DNA of 64,000 bases from Bradyrhizobium tropiciagri (GCF_018130545.1 NZ_JAFCKF010000004.1:445501-509500); one strand, 5' to 3'; positions 42,812-51,773 are shown, counted from the first letter of the stretch. Notes: a model not told the origin generated them from the letters alone. Numbers and translations are program-made.

Positions 42812-43528
42812 TCAGCTCGAGCTCGTCGCCCCGCGCACCACGCGCTTGATCTTGTCGGTGGTGTAGGTCTGGCCGCCGATCGAGAGCAGCGGCGGGGAGG
42901 CGGTGAGGTCGACGGAGTCGACCATGCCCTGGATCTCGGTCGAGATCGCGAGGTCGTTGCCCTTGGAGTCCTTGCCGGTGGCGGTCAGCGTATAGGTGCC
43001 GGCCGGCCATTGCGTGCCGTCATTGCCCTTGCCGTCCCAGACGAAGCTGGCGTTGCCCTGCTTCAGGTTGAAATTGCCGGAATAGGCGGTCTGGCCGGTC
43101 GAGCTCGTGATCGTGATGGTGGCGCTGGTGGCCTGCGGGGACACCAGATTCCAGGTTGCGGATTTGTCGAACTGCGTCTTGCTGCCGTCGACCGCGACCG
43201 TGTTGCCGACATAGACCAGCGCCTGGGTCGACTGCGCGCTCTTCTCGATCTCGATCAGCTGCTTCAGCTGGTCGTTGGATTTCAACTGCTGCTCGACGCC
43301 GGCGAACTGCACGAGCTGCTGGGTGAACTGGTTGGTGTCGAGCGGGTCGAGCGGGTTCTGGTTCTGCAACTGCGTGGTCAACAGCGTCAGGAAGGTCTGG
43401 AAATTGTCGGCGATGCCCTGCGACGACGTGGTCAGGCCGCTGGAGCTGCTGCTGCTTCCGGAGCTCGTGCTGTTGCTGGTGCCCGGTGCCGAGACGACGG
43501 GCGTCGGCATGGTTGCATCGACTGCCAT
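42812..43528 (-). CDS. flgD: Flagellar hook-capping protein FlgD
   Basis: A 238-residue FlgD. The N-terminal Ser-rich leader is followed by the export/capping motif FLTLLTTQLQNQNPLDPLD, then the FlgD Ig-like/tudor domains (GTQWPAGTYTLTATGKDSKG) and the final TTDKIKRVVRG. FlgD caps the growing hook. Its ATG is ten bases after fliK, so the two form one unit; flgE is expected next but is not in the window, since only repeats and regulators follow. Confidence 0.95.
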   Translation of the reverse strand: MAVDATMPTPVVSAPGTSNSTSSGSSSSSSGLTTSSQGIADNFQTFLTLLTTQLQNQNPLDPLDTNQFTQQLVQFAGVEQQLKSNDQLKQLIEIEKSAQSTQALVYVGNTVAVDGSKTQFDKSATWNLVSPQATSATITITSSTGQTAYSGNFNLKQGNASFVWDGKGNDGTQWPAGTYTLTATGKDSKGNDLAISTEIQGMVDSVDLTASPPLLSIGGQTYTTDKIKRVVRGATSSS

Positions 43529-43538
43529 GGTGAACTCC

Positions 43539-45125
43539 TTACACTCTGATATCGACGCCGCCGAGGGCGCCGGTTGCGCGGCCGTAGGAGCGGCCCGCGG
43601 CCGCGGCAGGAGCGCTATCCTCCTCGGCGACGATCAAATGGTGGGCGTTCGGATTCGACTGGCTATTGTTGTTCTGGCCCGACTGCGACTGGTCGCGCAG
43701 GCTGAACTGCAATCCGCCATTGCCGGTCGACAGGCCGGCATTGTCGAGCGCGCGCTGCAGCTGGTTGGCGTCCTGGCGCAGCATCGACAGCGTCTCAGGG
43801 CGTTCGACGGTGAGGTGCGAGGTCACCTGGCCGTTGCGATCGACATCGATGCGGACATCGATGCGGCCGAGCTCGGCGGGGTCGAGCCGGATCTCGAAGC
43901 GGCTCTTGCCGCTCTTGGCGGACGCCGCGATCTGCATCGCAAGCCCGCTGAGCGGTACCGCGGCGTTTTGCGCGGCGTTGGTCACCGTCAATTGCGCGGT
44001 CGCGGATGGCGTCGTCTGGCTGCTCGCCAATTGCGCCTGGAATGTATTGGCAGCCTGCGTGCTGGGATCGGGCGTCGCGACTTGGGCCTGCGCAGCGGCG
44101 TGGCCGCCGACCGCCGGCGTCGGCGCGGCGCTGCCGTCTCCGTCGCTCGCATCGGCCTTGATGGCATCGGCGGCACCGTCCGCGGCAGCCTTGGCCTTGC
44201 CGGAAACCGCAGCTGCCTGCGCGACTGCGGGGACGATTGTCGTCGGGTTGGTCGGCGTGGCTGTGTTGGTGCTCGGGGCCGCGCCATCCGGGTCAGCGGG
44301 CGCTGCGGCGGTGGCGTCCTTTGCAGCGACCTGTGCCTTGGCCTGCGTCGGTGTCTTCGCGGCCGGCGTTCCGGCGGCAACGGTGGCGGCGAGTGTCGCG
44401 TCGCCGGTCGCGGTTGCCGCGCCGGAAACCGTGGCCGCATCGGGGGTGACGATCTGGGCCTCGGTCTTGACGCCTGCCGCCTTGGCGACCTTGTCGGCAT
44501 TCGCCGTGGCGGTTGCCGCCGTTGCAGTGTCTGCGCCGGCCGGCACGCCGGTGCCGGTCGCGGCACCGGTGCCTGCGATGGCGGAGCTTGCCGCGATGGC
44601 CGCAGCCGCAATCGCGAGCGGTGCGGTGGGCTGGTCGGATGGCGTGGTGGCTGTCGTTGCCGGGGCAGTCGCAGCAGCCGCGGCGACCGGAGCAATCAAA
44701 GCGCCGGCGGTTGCCGCACTGGCTGGATTCTGCGGCGGGGTAGCTGGTGTCGTGGCGGACTTGTCACCGGTGGATTGAGCATCGGTGCTCGAATTCGAGT
44801 CGTCCGATTTCGATTTCGACTTGGTCTTGCGCGGCGTGCCGGTGTCGCTGTCATCGTCGACGGTCTTGTCATCCCGCGACGTCCGATCGGGGGCCGTGCT
44901 GGTGTCGCGGGAGCGTGTGTCGGTGGTCGAGGACGAATCGTCGGAGCGGCGCGCCGGCGCCGGCGGGGAGTCGTACCGGCTGCTGTCGCTCGTGGACGTC
45001 GTGCTGCTGTCGACAAGCGCGGCGAAACCGTCGTTCCCCGCCTGTGAGGCGGGATCGGGCCGCGACGACCGCGTCGGGCCCTGAAAAGACCGGCTTGCCA
45101 ATGCTTCCGACGTGACGCTGACCAC
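43539..45125 (-). CDS. fliK: Flagellar hook-length control protein FliK
   Basis: A 528-residue FliK-type protein. The N-terminal 370 residues are low-complexity Ala/Thr/Ser/Asp as usual for the ruler region, and the C-terminal Flg_hook domain begins near KSGKSRFEIRLDPAELGRI, followed by DVRIDVDRNGQVTSHLTVER. It is exported and sets hook length. The GTG at 45125 has GAGGA six bases before it; a TTG at 45140 would add five residues. Ala/Thr repetition makes its antisense strand look open. Confidence 0.88.
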   Translation of the reverse strand: MVSVTSEALASRSFQGPTRSSRPDPASQAGNDGFAALVDSSTTSTSDSSRYDSPPAPARRSDDSSSTTDTRSRDTSTAPDRTSRDDKTVDDDSDTGTPRKTKSKSKSDDSNSSTDAQSTGDKSATTPATPPQNPASAATAGALIAPVAAAAATAPATTATTPSDQPTAPLAIAAAAIAASSAIAGTGAATGTGVPAGADTATAATATANADKVAKAAGVKTEAQIVTPDAATVSGAATATGDATLAATVAAGTPAAKTPTQAKAQVAAKDATAAAPADPDGAAPSTNTATPTNPTTIVPAVAQAAAVSGKAKAAADGAADAIKADASDGDGSAAPTPAVGGHAAAQAQVATPDPSTQAANTFQAQLASSQTTPSATAQLTVTNAAQNAAVPLSGLAMQIAASAKSGKSRFEIRLDPAELGRIDVRIDVDRNGQVTSHLTVERPETLSMLRQDANQLQRALDNAGLSTGNGGLQFSLRDQSQSGQNNNSQSNPNAHHLIVAEEDSAPAAAAGRSYGRATGALGGVDIRV

Positions 45126-45484
45126 TGCCAATCCTCGCAAATGAGACTTCCGGCGTTATGTCAGCAAGGAGCGGGCCAATCCTCGGCTGCAACAAATAGC
45201 TAGTTATTTCAGTTGGTTATCTGTTGCCTTGTTGGCCTGAAACGGGTTCCCGACGGGTCTCCTTTTTGCCCGGCGGCAAGATTTGCCGTCCGCGCGCGGC
45301 AAGGCATGGCGTTGGCCGGATTGCCTCGTCGGAATACGGCCTATATTAAGAGTGGCCTCCGACGTGTCCCGAACCGACCGACCCGGTCTTGGACGCGTTC
45401 TAAGGCTCTCTGGACAAAGGCTTTTTCCAATTTCGTCGCGGAGCGCATAACTTCGCCGCGACAGTGACCAATGACCGCTTAGAG
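45126..45484. other. Gene-free region between fliK and mnmA
   Basis: No gene seen. It carries the divergent promoters of fliK and mnmA and the stem at 45435-45462. AT content rises near 45185-45230. Confidence 0.5.
45435..45462 (+). promoter_or_regulatory. Stem-loop in mnmA leader
   Basis: GTCGCGG (45435-45441) and CCGCGAC (45456-45462) form a perfect 7-bp stem whose end is 22 bp before the ATG at 45485 and two bases before the alternative GTG at 45464. It may be a leader structure; no known riboswitch is recognised. Confidence 0.3.
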
Positions 45485-46681
45485 ATGCTCAACAGTCTGG
45501 ATCTTGAAGGCCGCCCTGAAGACACACGGATCGTCGTCGCGATGTCCGGCGGCGTCGACTCGTCGGTGACGGCTGCGCTGTTGAAGTCGCAGGGCTATGA
45601 CGTGGTCGGGATCACGCTGCAACTCTACGACCACGGCGCTGCGACCCATCGCAAGGGCGCCTGCTGCGCCGGCCGCGACATCCACGATGCGCGCAATGTC
45701 GCCGAGCGGATCGGCATTCCGCATTACGTGCTCGACTATGAAAGCCGCTTCAAGCAGTCGGTGATCGACAATTTCGCCGACAGCTACGCGCTCGGCGAGA
45801 CGCCGGTGCCGTGCATCGAGTGCAACCGTTCGGTCAAGTTTCGCGATCTGCTGGCGACCGCACGCGAGCTCGGCGCGCAGGCGCTCGCCACCGGCCACTA
45901 TGTCGCCTCGCGTCGGCTTGCCGACGGATCGCGCTCGCTGGTCTGTGCCGCGGATGCCGATCGCGACCAGAGCTACTTCTTGTTTGCCACCACGCGCGAG
46001 CAGCTCGACTTCCTGCGCTTCCCGCTCGGTGACATGACCAAGCCGCAGACCCGCGAGCTGGCGCGGCGCTTCGAGCTCGAGGTCGCCGACAAGCAGGATA
46101 GCCAGGACATCTGCTTCGTGCCGACCGGCCGCTACACCGACATCATCGGACGGCTGAAGCCGAATGCGATCGCGCCGGGCGACATCGTCGATCTCGCTGG
46201 CAATGTCGTCGGCCAGCACCAGGGCATCGTTCATTTCACCGTCGGCCAGCGCAAGGGCCTCGGCATCGCCTCGGGCCACCCGCTCTATGTGGTCAAGCTC
46301 GATGCGGCGACGCGCCGCGTCGTGGTCGGACCGCGCGAGGCGCTGCGGATGGATCGCATCGCGCTGCGCGACGTCAACTGGATCGGCGACGGCGCGCTGG
46401 ATCGCGTGATCGGCGAGGGCATCGAGATCTATGTCCGCGTGCGTTCGACGCGCGCGCCGCAGCCGGCATGGTTGCGCGCCGCCAATGGCGGCTATGAGGT
46501 CGAGCTCGTCGCCGGCGAGGAGGGCGTGTCGCCCGGCCAGGCCTGCGTGTTCTATGACGCACCATCCGGGCAGGCGCGTGTGCTCGGCGGTGGCTTCATC
46601 AGGAGCGCGAGCGCGAGCCGCGCGGCGCATGGCGTGACGCGCGATACAGTGGCGCCGCTTGCGGAAGCGGTTCGCGGTTAG
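45485..46681 (+). CDS. mnmA: tRNA-specific 2-thiouridylase MnmA
   Basis: A 398-residue MnmA (TrmU), which places sulfur on uridine-34 of Lys, Glu and Gln tRNAs. The PP-loop [15 protein letters not shown], the first catalytic Cys in [13 protein letters not shown], the second in QDICFVPTG, and [16 protein letters not shown] are diagnostic. The start is ambiguous: ATG 45485 (MLNSLDLEG) is chosen from family resemblance, and GTG 45464 in frame is possible. Neither has a good ribosome site. Confidence 0.95.
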   Translation: MLNSLDLEGRPEDTRIVVAMSGGVDSSVTAALLKSQGYDVVGITLQLYDHGAATHRKGACCAGRDIHDARNVAERIGIPHYVLDYESRFKQSVIDNFADSYALGETPVPCIECNRSVKFRDLLATARELGAQALATGHYVASRRLADGSRSLVCAADADRDQSYFLFATTREQLDFLRFPLGDMTKPQTRELARRFELEVADKQDSQDICFVPTGRYTDIIGRLKPNAIAPGDIVDLAGNVVGQHQGIVHFTVGQRKGLGIASGHPLYVVKLDAATRRVVVGPREALRMDRIALRDVNWIGDGALDRVIGEGIEIYVRVRSTRAPQPAWLRAANGGYEVELVAGEEGVSPGQACVFYDAPSGQARVLGGGFIRSASASRAAHGVTRDTVAPLAEAVRG

Positions 46682-46706
46682 AGACAAGAGGCTTCGGGGC
46701 AGGGGA

Positions 46707-47345
46707 ATGGCTGGGGACATCGACCGCGAGGGGGTCGAAAAGGCGTATGGCCGCTGGGCGCCGATCTACGATCTCGTGTTCGGCAAGGTGTTCGATCAGG
46801 GCCGTCAGTCGACGATCGCAGAAGCTGACCGGATCGGCGGACGTGTGCTTGACGTCGGCGTCGGCACCGGTTTGTCGCTGTCGGATTACTCGCGCACCAC
46901 GAAACTCTATGGCGTCGATATTTCCGAACCGATGTTGCGGCGGGCGCTCAAGCGCGTGCGTGCGCTGGGCCTCGTCAATGTCGAGACGCTGGCGGTGATG
47001 GACGCCAAGAATCTCGCATTCCCGGATTCGTTCTTCGACGCGGTGGTCGCGCAATATGTCATCACCGCGGTGCCCGATCCCGAAGCGACGCTGGATGATT
47101 TCATTCGCGTGCTGAAGCCTGGCGGCGAGCTGATCCTGGTCAATCACATCGGTGCCGAGAGCGGCCCGCGCCGCATCTTCGAGCTTGCCTTCGCGCCGCT
47201 GGCGCGGCGGCTCGGCTGGCGTCCGGAGTTTCCGTGGGAGCGGCTGACCGATTGGGCCGCCAAGCATGGCGGCGTCAGCCTCGCGGAACGCAGGCCGATG
47301 CCGCCGATGGGACATTTCTCGCTGATCCGGTTCCGCAAATCGTGA
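46707..47345 (+). CDS. SAM-dependent methyltransferase, PmtA-like
   Basis: A 212-residue class-I methyltransferase. YGRWAPIYDLVFGKVFDQGR at the start and the SAM loop VLDVGVGTGLSL, followed by YGVDISEPMLRRA, resemble rhizobial/Rhodobacter PmtA. PmtA methylates phosphatidylethanolamine toward phosphatidylcholine, a membrane lipid important in rhizobia. The resemblance is by eye and other lipid or quinone methyltransferases share the fold. AGGGG precedes the ATG. It is 25 bp after mnmA, likely co-transcribed, and is followed by a terminator at 47361. Confidence 0.85.
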   Translation: MAGDIDREGVEKAYGRWAPIYDLVFGKVFDQGRQSTIAEADRIGGRVLDVGVGTGLSLSDYSRTTKLYGVDISEPMLRRALKRVRALGLVNVETLAVMDAKNLAFPDSFFDAVVAQYVITAVPDPEATLDDFIRVLKPGGELILVNHIGAESGPRRIFELAFAPLARRLGWRPEFPWERLTDWAAKHGGVSLAERRPMPPMGHFSLIRFRKS

Positions 47346-47360
47346 GCCTGCTGCGATTTG

Positions 47361-47391
47361 ACCGGGAACATCGGCGCCTCCTCCCGGTTTT
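47361..47391 (+). terminator. Terminator after the methyltransferase
   Basis: ACCGGGA (47361-47367) and TCCCGGT (47382-47388) followed by TTTCTC. It stands 15 bp after the stop of the methyltransferase gene. Confidence 0.7.
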
Positions 47392-47397
47392 CTCGTC

Positions 47398-47772
47398 ATG
47401 AGGATCAGTCGAACACTCGCCAATCGCACACTCGCATTGTCCTGTGTGTTGATGCTGGCGCCGGTTGTTGCCGCGGCGCAGGCGCCGCCGACACCCGCGA
47501 CGCCGCCGGCGCAGACCGCGCCGCCGGCCCCGCAGCGCGCCGCCGCGAATTGCGCGCCGCAGCAGCCGTCGCATCCGGGGGCTGCGGTTCCTGAGGGAAC
47601 CACCACCGGACAGGGCAGCCTGGGCGACAAGCTCGCCAGATCCGACGGCGTGCTGTGCCCGCCGGCTGGCGTCGATCCGGAAATGCGTGCGCCGACGCCC
47701 CAAGGCGGCAACACGCCGGTGATTCCGCCGCCCGGCAGTCCCGGCGGCGACCAGACGGTGCGGCCGAAATAG
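47398..47772 (+). CDS. Secreted Pro/Ala-rich protein
   Basis: A 124-residue precursor. The signal peptide ends near residue 27 (VVAAAQA). The mature protein is disordered-looking (Pro, Ala, Thr, Gly) with only two Cys. The end GGDQTVRPK is typical of small periplasmic proteins in rhizobia. The preceding terminator and lack of a Shine-Dalgarno sequence leave expression uncertain. Function unknown. Confidence 0.6.
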   Translation: MRISRTLANRTLALSCVLMLAPVVAAAQAPPTPATPPAQTAPPAPQRAAANCAPQQPSHPGAAVPEGTTTGQGSLGDKLARSDGVLCPPAGVDPEMRAPTPQGGNTPVIPPPGSPGGDQTVRPK

Positions 47773-47887
47773 CCCCATCTGCAATAAGTTACAGGCACGC
47801 TTGGGTTTGCTTGACAGGCGCGCATGCCACTCTTTATATGCCGCGCGTTCGCAAGGTGCGGCTCCACGCCGCCGATCGCGAGCCCAT

Positions 47888-47964
47888 GGCGGGGTAGCTC
47901 AGCTGGTTAGAGCACGGGAATCATAATCCTGGGGTCGGGGGTTCAAGTCCCTCTCCCGCTACCA
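47888..47964 (+). tRNA. tRNA-Met (CAT), elongator
   Basis: 77 nt with encoded CCA. Acceptor arms are GGCGGGG/TCCCGCT, the D arm is GCTCAGCTGGTTAGAGC, the anticodon loop is ATCATAA, and the T arm is GGGGGTTCAAGTCCCTC. The anticodon stem lacks the three consecutive G-C pairs of the initiator, so this is elongator Met (a lysidine-modified Ile tRNA also has CAT but a different body). Confidence 0.95.
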
Positions 47965-48008
47965 TACTACCTCAAACCCTTTGACGTGATCGTAGCCGTT
48001 CGTCGCGA

Positions 48009-49112
48009 CTATTTTGAGCGCCGTCGCGCCAATTGATGCAGCACGGTGTCGAAGGTCGGTACCGCTCCGGTGTCCCGGAGCCACGTCTCGTACAATTCCC
48101 TGAGCTCCCCCGGTGTCACGCCGAACTTGACGCGGAACGCCCGGATAAAGGTGGAGTCGCTGCTGAAGCGCAATTCGACCGCAAGGTCGATCAGGCGCTT
48201 GTCCTGCGCGCCTGGCGAGATCAGGAGGCGCAATGCATGATTGAGCCGCTGCTCACTGATGTAATGCGCCAGACCGCCGTCGGCTTCGAACAGCCGATAG
48301 AGGCTCGCGCGCGAGATCTGGAACTGGCGGCACAGCTCGCCCGCGTCGAGCGTATCGGTGAGATGGCCCGCGATGTGGCGCTTGATCATCGCAAGATAAA
48401 GGTGCCGCTCGGCCCGTTCGGCGCGCTCGGCGGTATCCGCCGCACCGGCCGCCGCCGCGACGATGTCGGCGATCGCCTCGATCGTGCCTTCGACGCTGCC
48501 TGCCTCCGGCTGGTCGCTCAGCGTGAGCGCCGCGAAATGGCTGGCGAGCAGGCGCGCATGAGAATGATGCGCGGGCAGCAAGGTCGCCGTCGCCGAATCC
48601 GGATGGGCGAGGCGCGGCGCAAGCATCGAACGTTGCAGGATGATCGTCGTCAACTGGGTGCGGCCGCTGCCGGAGCGCATCGCGGTGCGGCTTGGCTGCG
48701 CCATGTCGACCAGGAAGATCTCACCGGGGCGCGCCGTTATCTCGCGCCGTCCGGAGCTGAACCAGATCTCACCTTCGACACAGAGAGCGATCTGATAGTG
48801 ATCGAGGCCGCCGCGGGCGACATATGCAGGGGTCCGGTCGTATTCGAGGTCGCTCACGCGCGACTCCACCAGCAACACATTGCCGACCATCCTCGGCCGT
48901 GAGGTGAAATAGAAGTCCTCCTCGGGCGTGAGCGGGATCAGGTCGCAGATATCGGTGAGCTCCACCCGCAGCGCTCTCACCGCGTCCGGTCCGCGCAAGC
49001 CGTCGCGCGTGCCGTCATCCGGCGGCGGGTTCTCGTTCACGGCGCGGTCCACGGCATTCCCCGACACGGTCAGGCCGCGCGGATGAACACCATCCGGAGC
49101 ACAGACATCCAC
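48009..49112 (-). CDS. AraC-family transcriptional regulator
   Basis: A 367-residue protein with an N-terminal AraC_binding_2-type domain (GGLDHYQIALCVEGEIWFSS, RPGEIFLVDMAQPS) and a C-terminal HTH pair (LCRQFQISRASLYRLFEADG; LIDLAVELRFSSDSTFIRAF, RVKFGVTPGELREL). This type often governs degradation of small alcohols, amines or aromatics. It is divergent from the decayed gene block at 49.4-50.6 kb and could be its stranded regulator. A perfect 16-bp palindrome lies 71 bp before its start. Confidence 0.9.
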   Translation of the reverse strand: MDVCAPDGVHPRGLTVSGNAVDRAVNENPPPDDGTRDGLRGPDAVRALRVELTDICDLIPLTPEEDFYFTSRPRMVGNVLLVESRVSDLEYDRTPAYVARGGLDHYQIALCVEGEIWFSSGRREITARPGEIFLVDMAQPSRTAMRSGSGRTQLTTIILQRSMLAPRLAHPDSATATLLPAHHSHARLLASHFAALTLSDQPEAGSVEGTIEAIADIVAAAAGAADTAERAERAERHLYLAMIKRHIAGHLTDTLDAGELCRQFQISRASLYRLFEADGGLAHYISEQRLNHALRLLISPGAQDKRLIDLAVELRFSSDSTFIRAFRVKFGVTPGELRELYETWLRDTGAVPTFDTVLHQLARRRSK

Positions 49113-49182
49113 GCGTTGTATCTAGCGATCCGGACAAGCCGGAGCAACCGCGCGGAAGTGGCAATGCCTGCCGTGGCAGTTG

Positions 49183-49198
49183 TGATGCAATTGCATCA
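49183..49198. promoter_or_regulatory. Perfect 16-bp palindrome
   Basis: TGATGCAA|TTGCATCA is an uninterrupted palindrome in the upstream region of the AraC gene. Size and place fit an operator for a dimeric regulator; which one is unknown. Confidence 0.5.
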
Positions 49199-49409
49199 AT
49201 GCCGGAAGGAATCCGGGGTTGAGACCCAGGCACATCGGCCGTGCGATCGACTTGCTAGTGCTTGTCCGGATCCGTCCATCCGCCGCGCGCGTGCCTCTTT
49301 TTTGATCGCATGCGGTACAGCTCGCGTCCGGAGACATGATGCCGCCGAATGCGGCCGCGAAATGACGGCTCTAATCCCCTGTCACCACGAACGTCTTCAG
49401 GAGAATGTC

Positions 49410-49512
49410 GTGGTTGACGCGCTGATCATTGATGCATGCCGAATGCCCAGAGGTTAGCGGCAGGTCCGGCAAGGGCGTGTTGTCAGGCATCCACCCGCAG
49501 CATCAAATGTAA
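49410..49512 (+). pseudogene. Remnant of acetyl-CoA acetyltransferase (thiolase)
   Basis: The frame from GTG 49410 reads VVDALIIDACRMPRG, the start of thiolases, and then meets a stop. One base later, in another frame, it continues as SGKGVLSGIHPQHQ, the next conserved thiolase block. AGGAG stands before the start. After about 33 codons the similarity ends, so only the 5' end of a frameshifted gene survives. Confidence 0.7.
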
Positions 49513-49613
49513 AACGTTTCTCCAAACAAGACAGTGCTGCACGCAGCGTTAGGCGGTCGGGTCCTGCTCCAGGTCACGCGCGTTGGCGCGGTCAACTGTC
49601 TGTGATCGCATTC

Positions 49614-49628
49614 ATGAACCAGGTTCAT
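49614..49628. promoter_or_regulatory. Perfect 15-bp palindrome before the 2Fe-2S pseudogene
   Basis: ATGAACC-A-GGTTCAT, 7-1-7, 104 bp upstream of the iorA-like start. It is a candidate operator left from when the gene was functional. Confidence 0.45.
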
Positions 49629-49731
49629 AGCTTCATTCGGCTGGTGGCGGGTAATCGCGCTGGCTCGCCCTGCCTGTCTCTGGCCTCAGCTGGCGCGAGT
49701 CCTGAAAGCATGGCGCGCCAATGGAGAAGGT

Positions 49732-50147
49732 ATGATCACGATTGTCGTCAACGGCGAGAAGCGAGCAGTCCAGTCGCCGCCGGATACGCCGCTGCTGTAT
49801 GTGCTGCGCAACGAACTGAATGTGATGACCCCGAAATTCGGCTGCGGGTTGGCGCAGTGCGGGGCCTGTTCGGTCCTGCTGGACGGTGAGGAGATCCGTT
49901 CCTGTATTACGCCCGTCGATCCGGTCGCGGATAAGGAGTTCACCACCGTCGAGGTCTGGCGGCTCGTTGGGCCAAGCAGCGCAACCTCTCTCTCGAAAAG
50001 GCGGCCAAGACGTTGCACCCCGTGCAGGAGGCCTGGATCGAAGAGCAGGTGCCGCAGTGCGGGATCTGCCAGTTCGGCATGATGATCAAGGTCACCGAAT
50101 TGCTGGAGCACAACGCTAAACCCAGCGATGCCGACATCAAGGCAGCC
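49732..50147 (+). pseudogene. 2Fe-2S subunit of isoquinoline-oxidoreductase type, frameshifted
   Basis: The first frame encodes a plant-ferredoxin-like [2Fe-2S] domain with Cys38, Cys43, Cys46 and Cys58 (FGCGLAQCGACSVLLDGEE). At about 49951-49955 one base is missing, and the coding sense continues in another frame as GLAARWAKQRNLSLEKAAKT, then LHPVQEAWIEEQVPQCGICQ with the second-cluster Cys pair. The protein then breaks off at DADIKAA (50147), before the final CRC motif. Normal members are about 150-170 residues and pair with a molybdopterin subunit, which is absent here. A sequencing error could explain the frameshift but not the lost end. Confidence 0.75.
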
Positions 50148-50595
50148 GGAAGCTCTCGACCGGGTCGGCAGAACGGCTTGCCGACATCAGACCGGACGGT
50201 GCGATCGTGATCGTGGTGGCTGACGGACGCCAGCGCCATCGAGGTCAACACGGTGCCGCTGGTCCAGGCGATCGTCGAGCGCCTCACGGCACGGCGGCTT
50301 GCCATCGCGCCGCTTGTGCTGGCATCGCAGGTGCGGGTGGCACTCGGCGATCCCATTGCGGAAGCGCTTGGCGCGCAGATCTGCATCATGGTGATCGGTG
50401 AGCGTCCCGGCTTCTCCGCGGCCGACAGCGTCGGGATCTATGTCACCTGTTCGCCGCAGTCGGGGACGCCGGATTCGCGACGTAACTGCATCTCCAACAT
50501 CCGCGACGGCGGGCTCGCAATCGACGCCGCCGTGGCGGCGCTGGTGGCGGATATGCTCAAGACCGGCATCAGCGGAGTTGGATTGAAGGCTGCCC
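50148..50595 (+). pseudogene. 3' fragment of ethanolamine ammonia-lyase small subunit (eutC)
   Basis: Joined directly to the 2Fe-2S remnant. One frame gives SAERLADIRPDGAIVIVVAD, and after a shift near 50225 another gives VPLVQAIVERL, LVLASQVRVALGDPIAEALG, CIMVIGERPGFSAADSVGIY, RNCISNIRDGGL and TGISGVGLK, the ordered C-terminal blocks of EutC (B12-binding GERPG and RNCISNI). The N-terminal part is missing, and no eutB is present. The last frame has no stop at the expected place and runs into the antisense of the next gene. Confidence 0.75.
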
Positions 50596-50746
50596 TGGAG
50601 GCGCACGGCCGAGCAGCGGTCGCAGATGGTACAGGCAGCCAAAGTCCTGACCGCGTCTGTCGGATGCAGGGACCAGGCACGATGACGATCAGCGAAGCAA
50701 AGTGGCGGCGCCGATCGCCGTCGTCCCATCGGGCCGTTGCGCGTGG

Positions 50747-51679
50747 CTACTTCAGCATCGCCGCGACATTGTCCTTTGTCACGATGTCGAGACCGGTGTG
50801 GATGATCTGCGACACCTTCTGTCCTTTCTTGATGGCAAGCAGCGTATCCATCGCCTTCTCACCCATCTCGAATGGACGCTGGCCGATCAGCGCATTGGCG
50901 TAACCTTGGTTCAGCAGCTCAAGCTGCATCCTGAGGGTGTCGGCGACGACAAGCGTGAACTTGCCGGCGTCGATGTCCTTCTTGCTCTTGCTGGCGAAGG
51001 CCTTGAAGCCCTCCGGCGCAAACATCGGCCAGCCGCCGACTGGGATGATCGCTGCGAGGTCGGGGGTCGCGGTGCGCAGATCGGTCATCTGCTGAACCCC
51101 GAGTGCCGGGTCGTCGTTGCAGAAGGTCGGCGAGCCCCCGACTTCGGTCCATTTCGAGCCCTTGAGGGCCTCACGGACGCCGTCGACACGCTCGGCCAGG
51201 TTCTCCGCACCCGGCCCGCCGGAGATCATCGCGTATTTGCCGCCGTCGGGCCGCAGCTTCAGCAATTGCTTGCCGAGCGCGACGCCGAACTCCTTGTTGT
51301 CGGTGCCGATATAGCCGATCCGCTTCGAGCCGGGCGCATCCGAGTCGAACGTGATGACGGGAATGCCGGCTGCCGTTGCCGCCTCGATCGACTTGGTCAT
51401 CGCCGCGACGTCGGCGACCGAGATGGCGAGACCGTCCACCTTCTGGGTGATGAAGTCCTGGATGATCTGCGCTTGCGTCGCAGGCTCATGCTCGACCGGA
51501 CCCTTGTAGATGCATTCGATGTTGCCGAGCTCCTTGGCGCGCTTCTGGCAGCCATCGCGCGCGAAATCGAAGAACGGATTGTTCATCGCCTTGGGCACGA
51601 TCACGAATTTGTAGCTCTGGGCAAATCCGGGCGTCGCCATCATGGCGAAGACCGCGGCGGCAAGAAGTGCCTTCCTCAT
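50747..51679 (-). CDS. Sugar ABC transporter substrate-binding protein 1
   Basis: A 310-residue periplasmic binding protein of the ribose/xylose type (peripla_BP_4). The signal peptide ends near residue 21 (GFAQS). It continues with KFVIVPKAMNNPFFDFARDG, GLAISVADVAAMTKSIEAAT, PVITFDSDAPGSKRIGYIGT and DTLRMQLELLNQGYANALIG. GGAGGG precedes the ATG at 51679. It closes a leftward set with porin, ATPase and permease upstream. Confidence 0.94.
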   Translation of the reverse strand: MRKALLAAAVFAMMATPGFAQSYKFVIVPKAMNNPFFDFARDGCQKRAKELGNIECIYKGPVEHEPATQAQIIQDFITQKVDGLAISVADVAAMTKSIEAATAAGIPVITFDSDAPGSKRIGYIGTDNKEFGVALGKQLLKLRPDGGKYAMISGGPGAENLAERVDGVREALKGSKWTEVGGSPTFCNDDPALGVQQMTDLRTATPDLAAIIPVGGWPMFAPEGFKAFASKSKKDIDAGKFTLVVADTLRMQLELLNQGYANALIGQRPFEMGEKAMDTLLAIKKGQKVSQIIHTGLDIVTKDNVAAMLK

Positions 51680-51773
51680 TGCGTCCCTCCACATTGTTTT
51701 TGTGCCCATCCATTACAATCAGCGGTTCCCGGAGGCGGACAGGCGACATTCGCGATCCTCCAGGACGAACTTG

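Noticed and set aside
43275-45047. 590-codon plus-strand frame opposite fliK/flgD
   Set aside because: Antisense to the Ala/Thr-rich FliK linker; Arg/Gly-rich with no domain.
47888-47964. Considered initiator tRNA-fMet or tRNA-Ile2 for the CAT anticodon
   Set aside because: The anticodon stem lacks the three G-C pairs of the initiator, and the body does not resemble the GGGCCC-type tRNA-Ile2 of this group; elongator Met fits best.
49083-49457. 124-codon plus-strand frame starting MNTIRSTDIHALYLAIRTS
   Set aside because: No family character or ribosome site; its end overlaps the thiolase remnant by chance in the same frame.
50013-50210. Independent small gene starting MHPVQEAWIEEQ
   Set aside because: The sequence is the continuation of the 2Fe-2S protein after a frameshift, not a separate gene.
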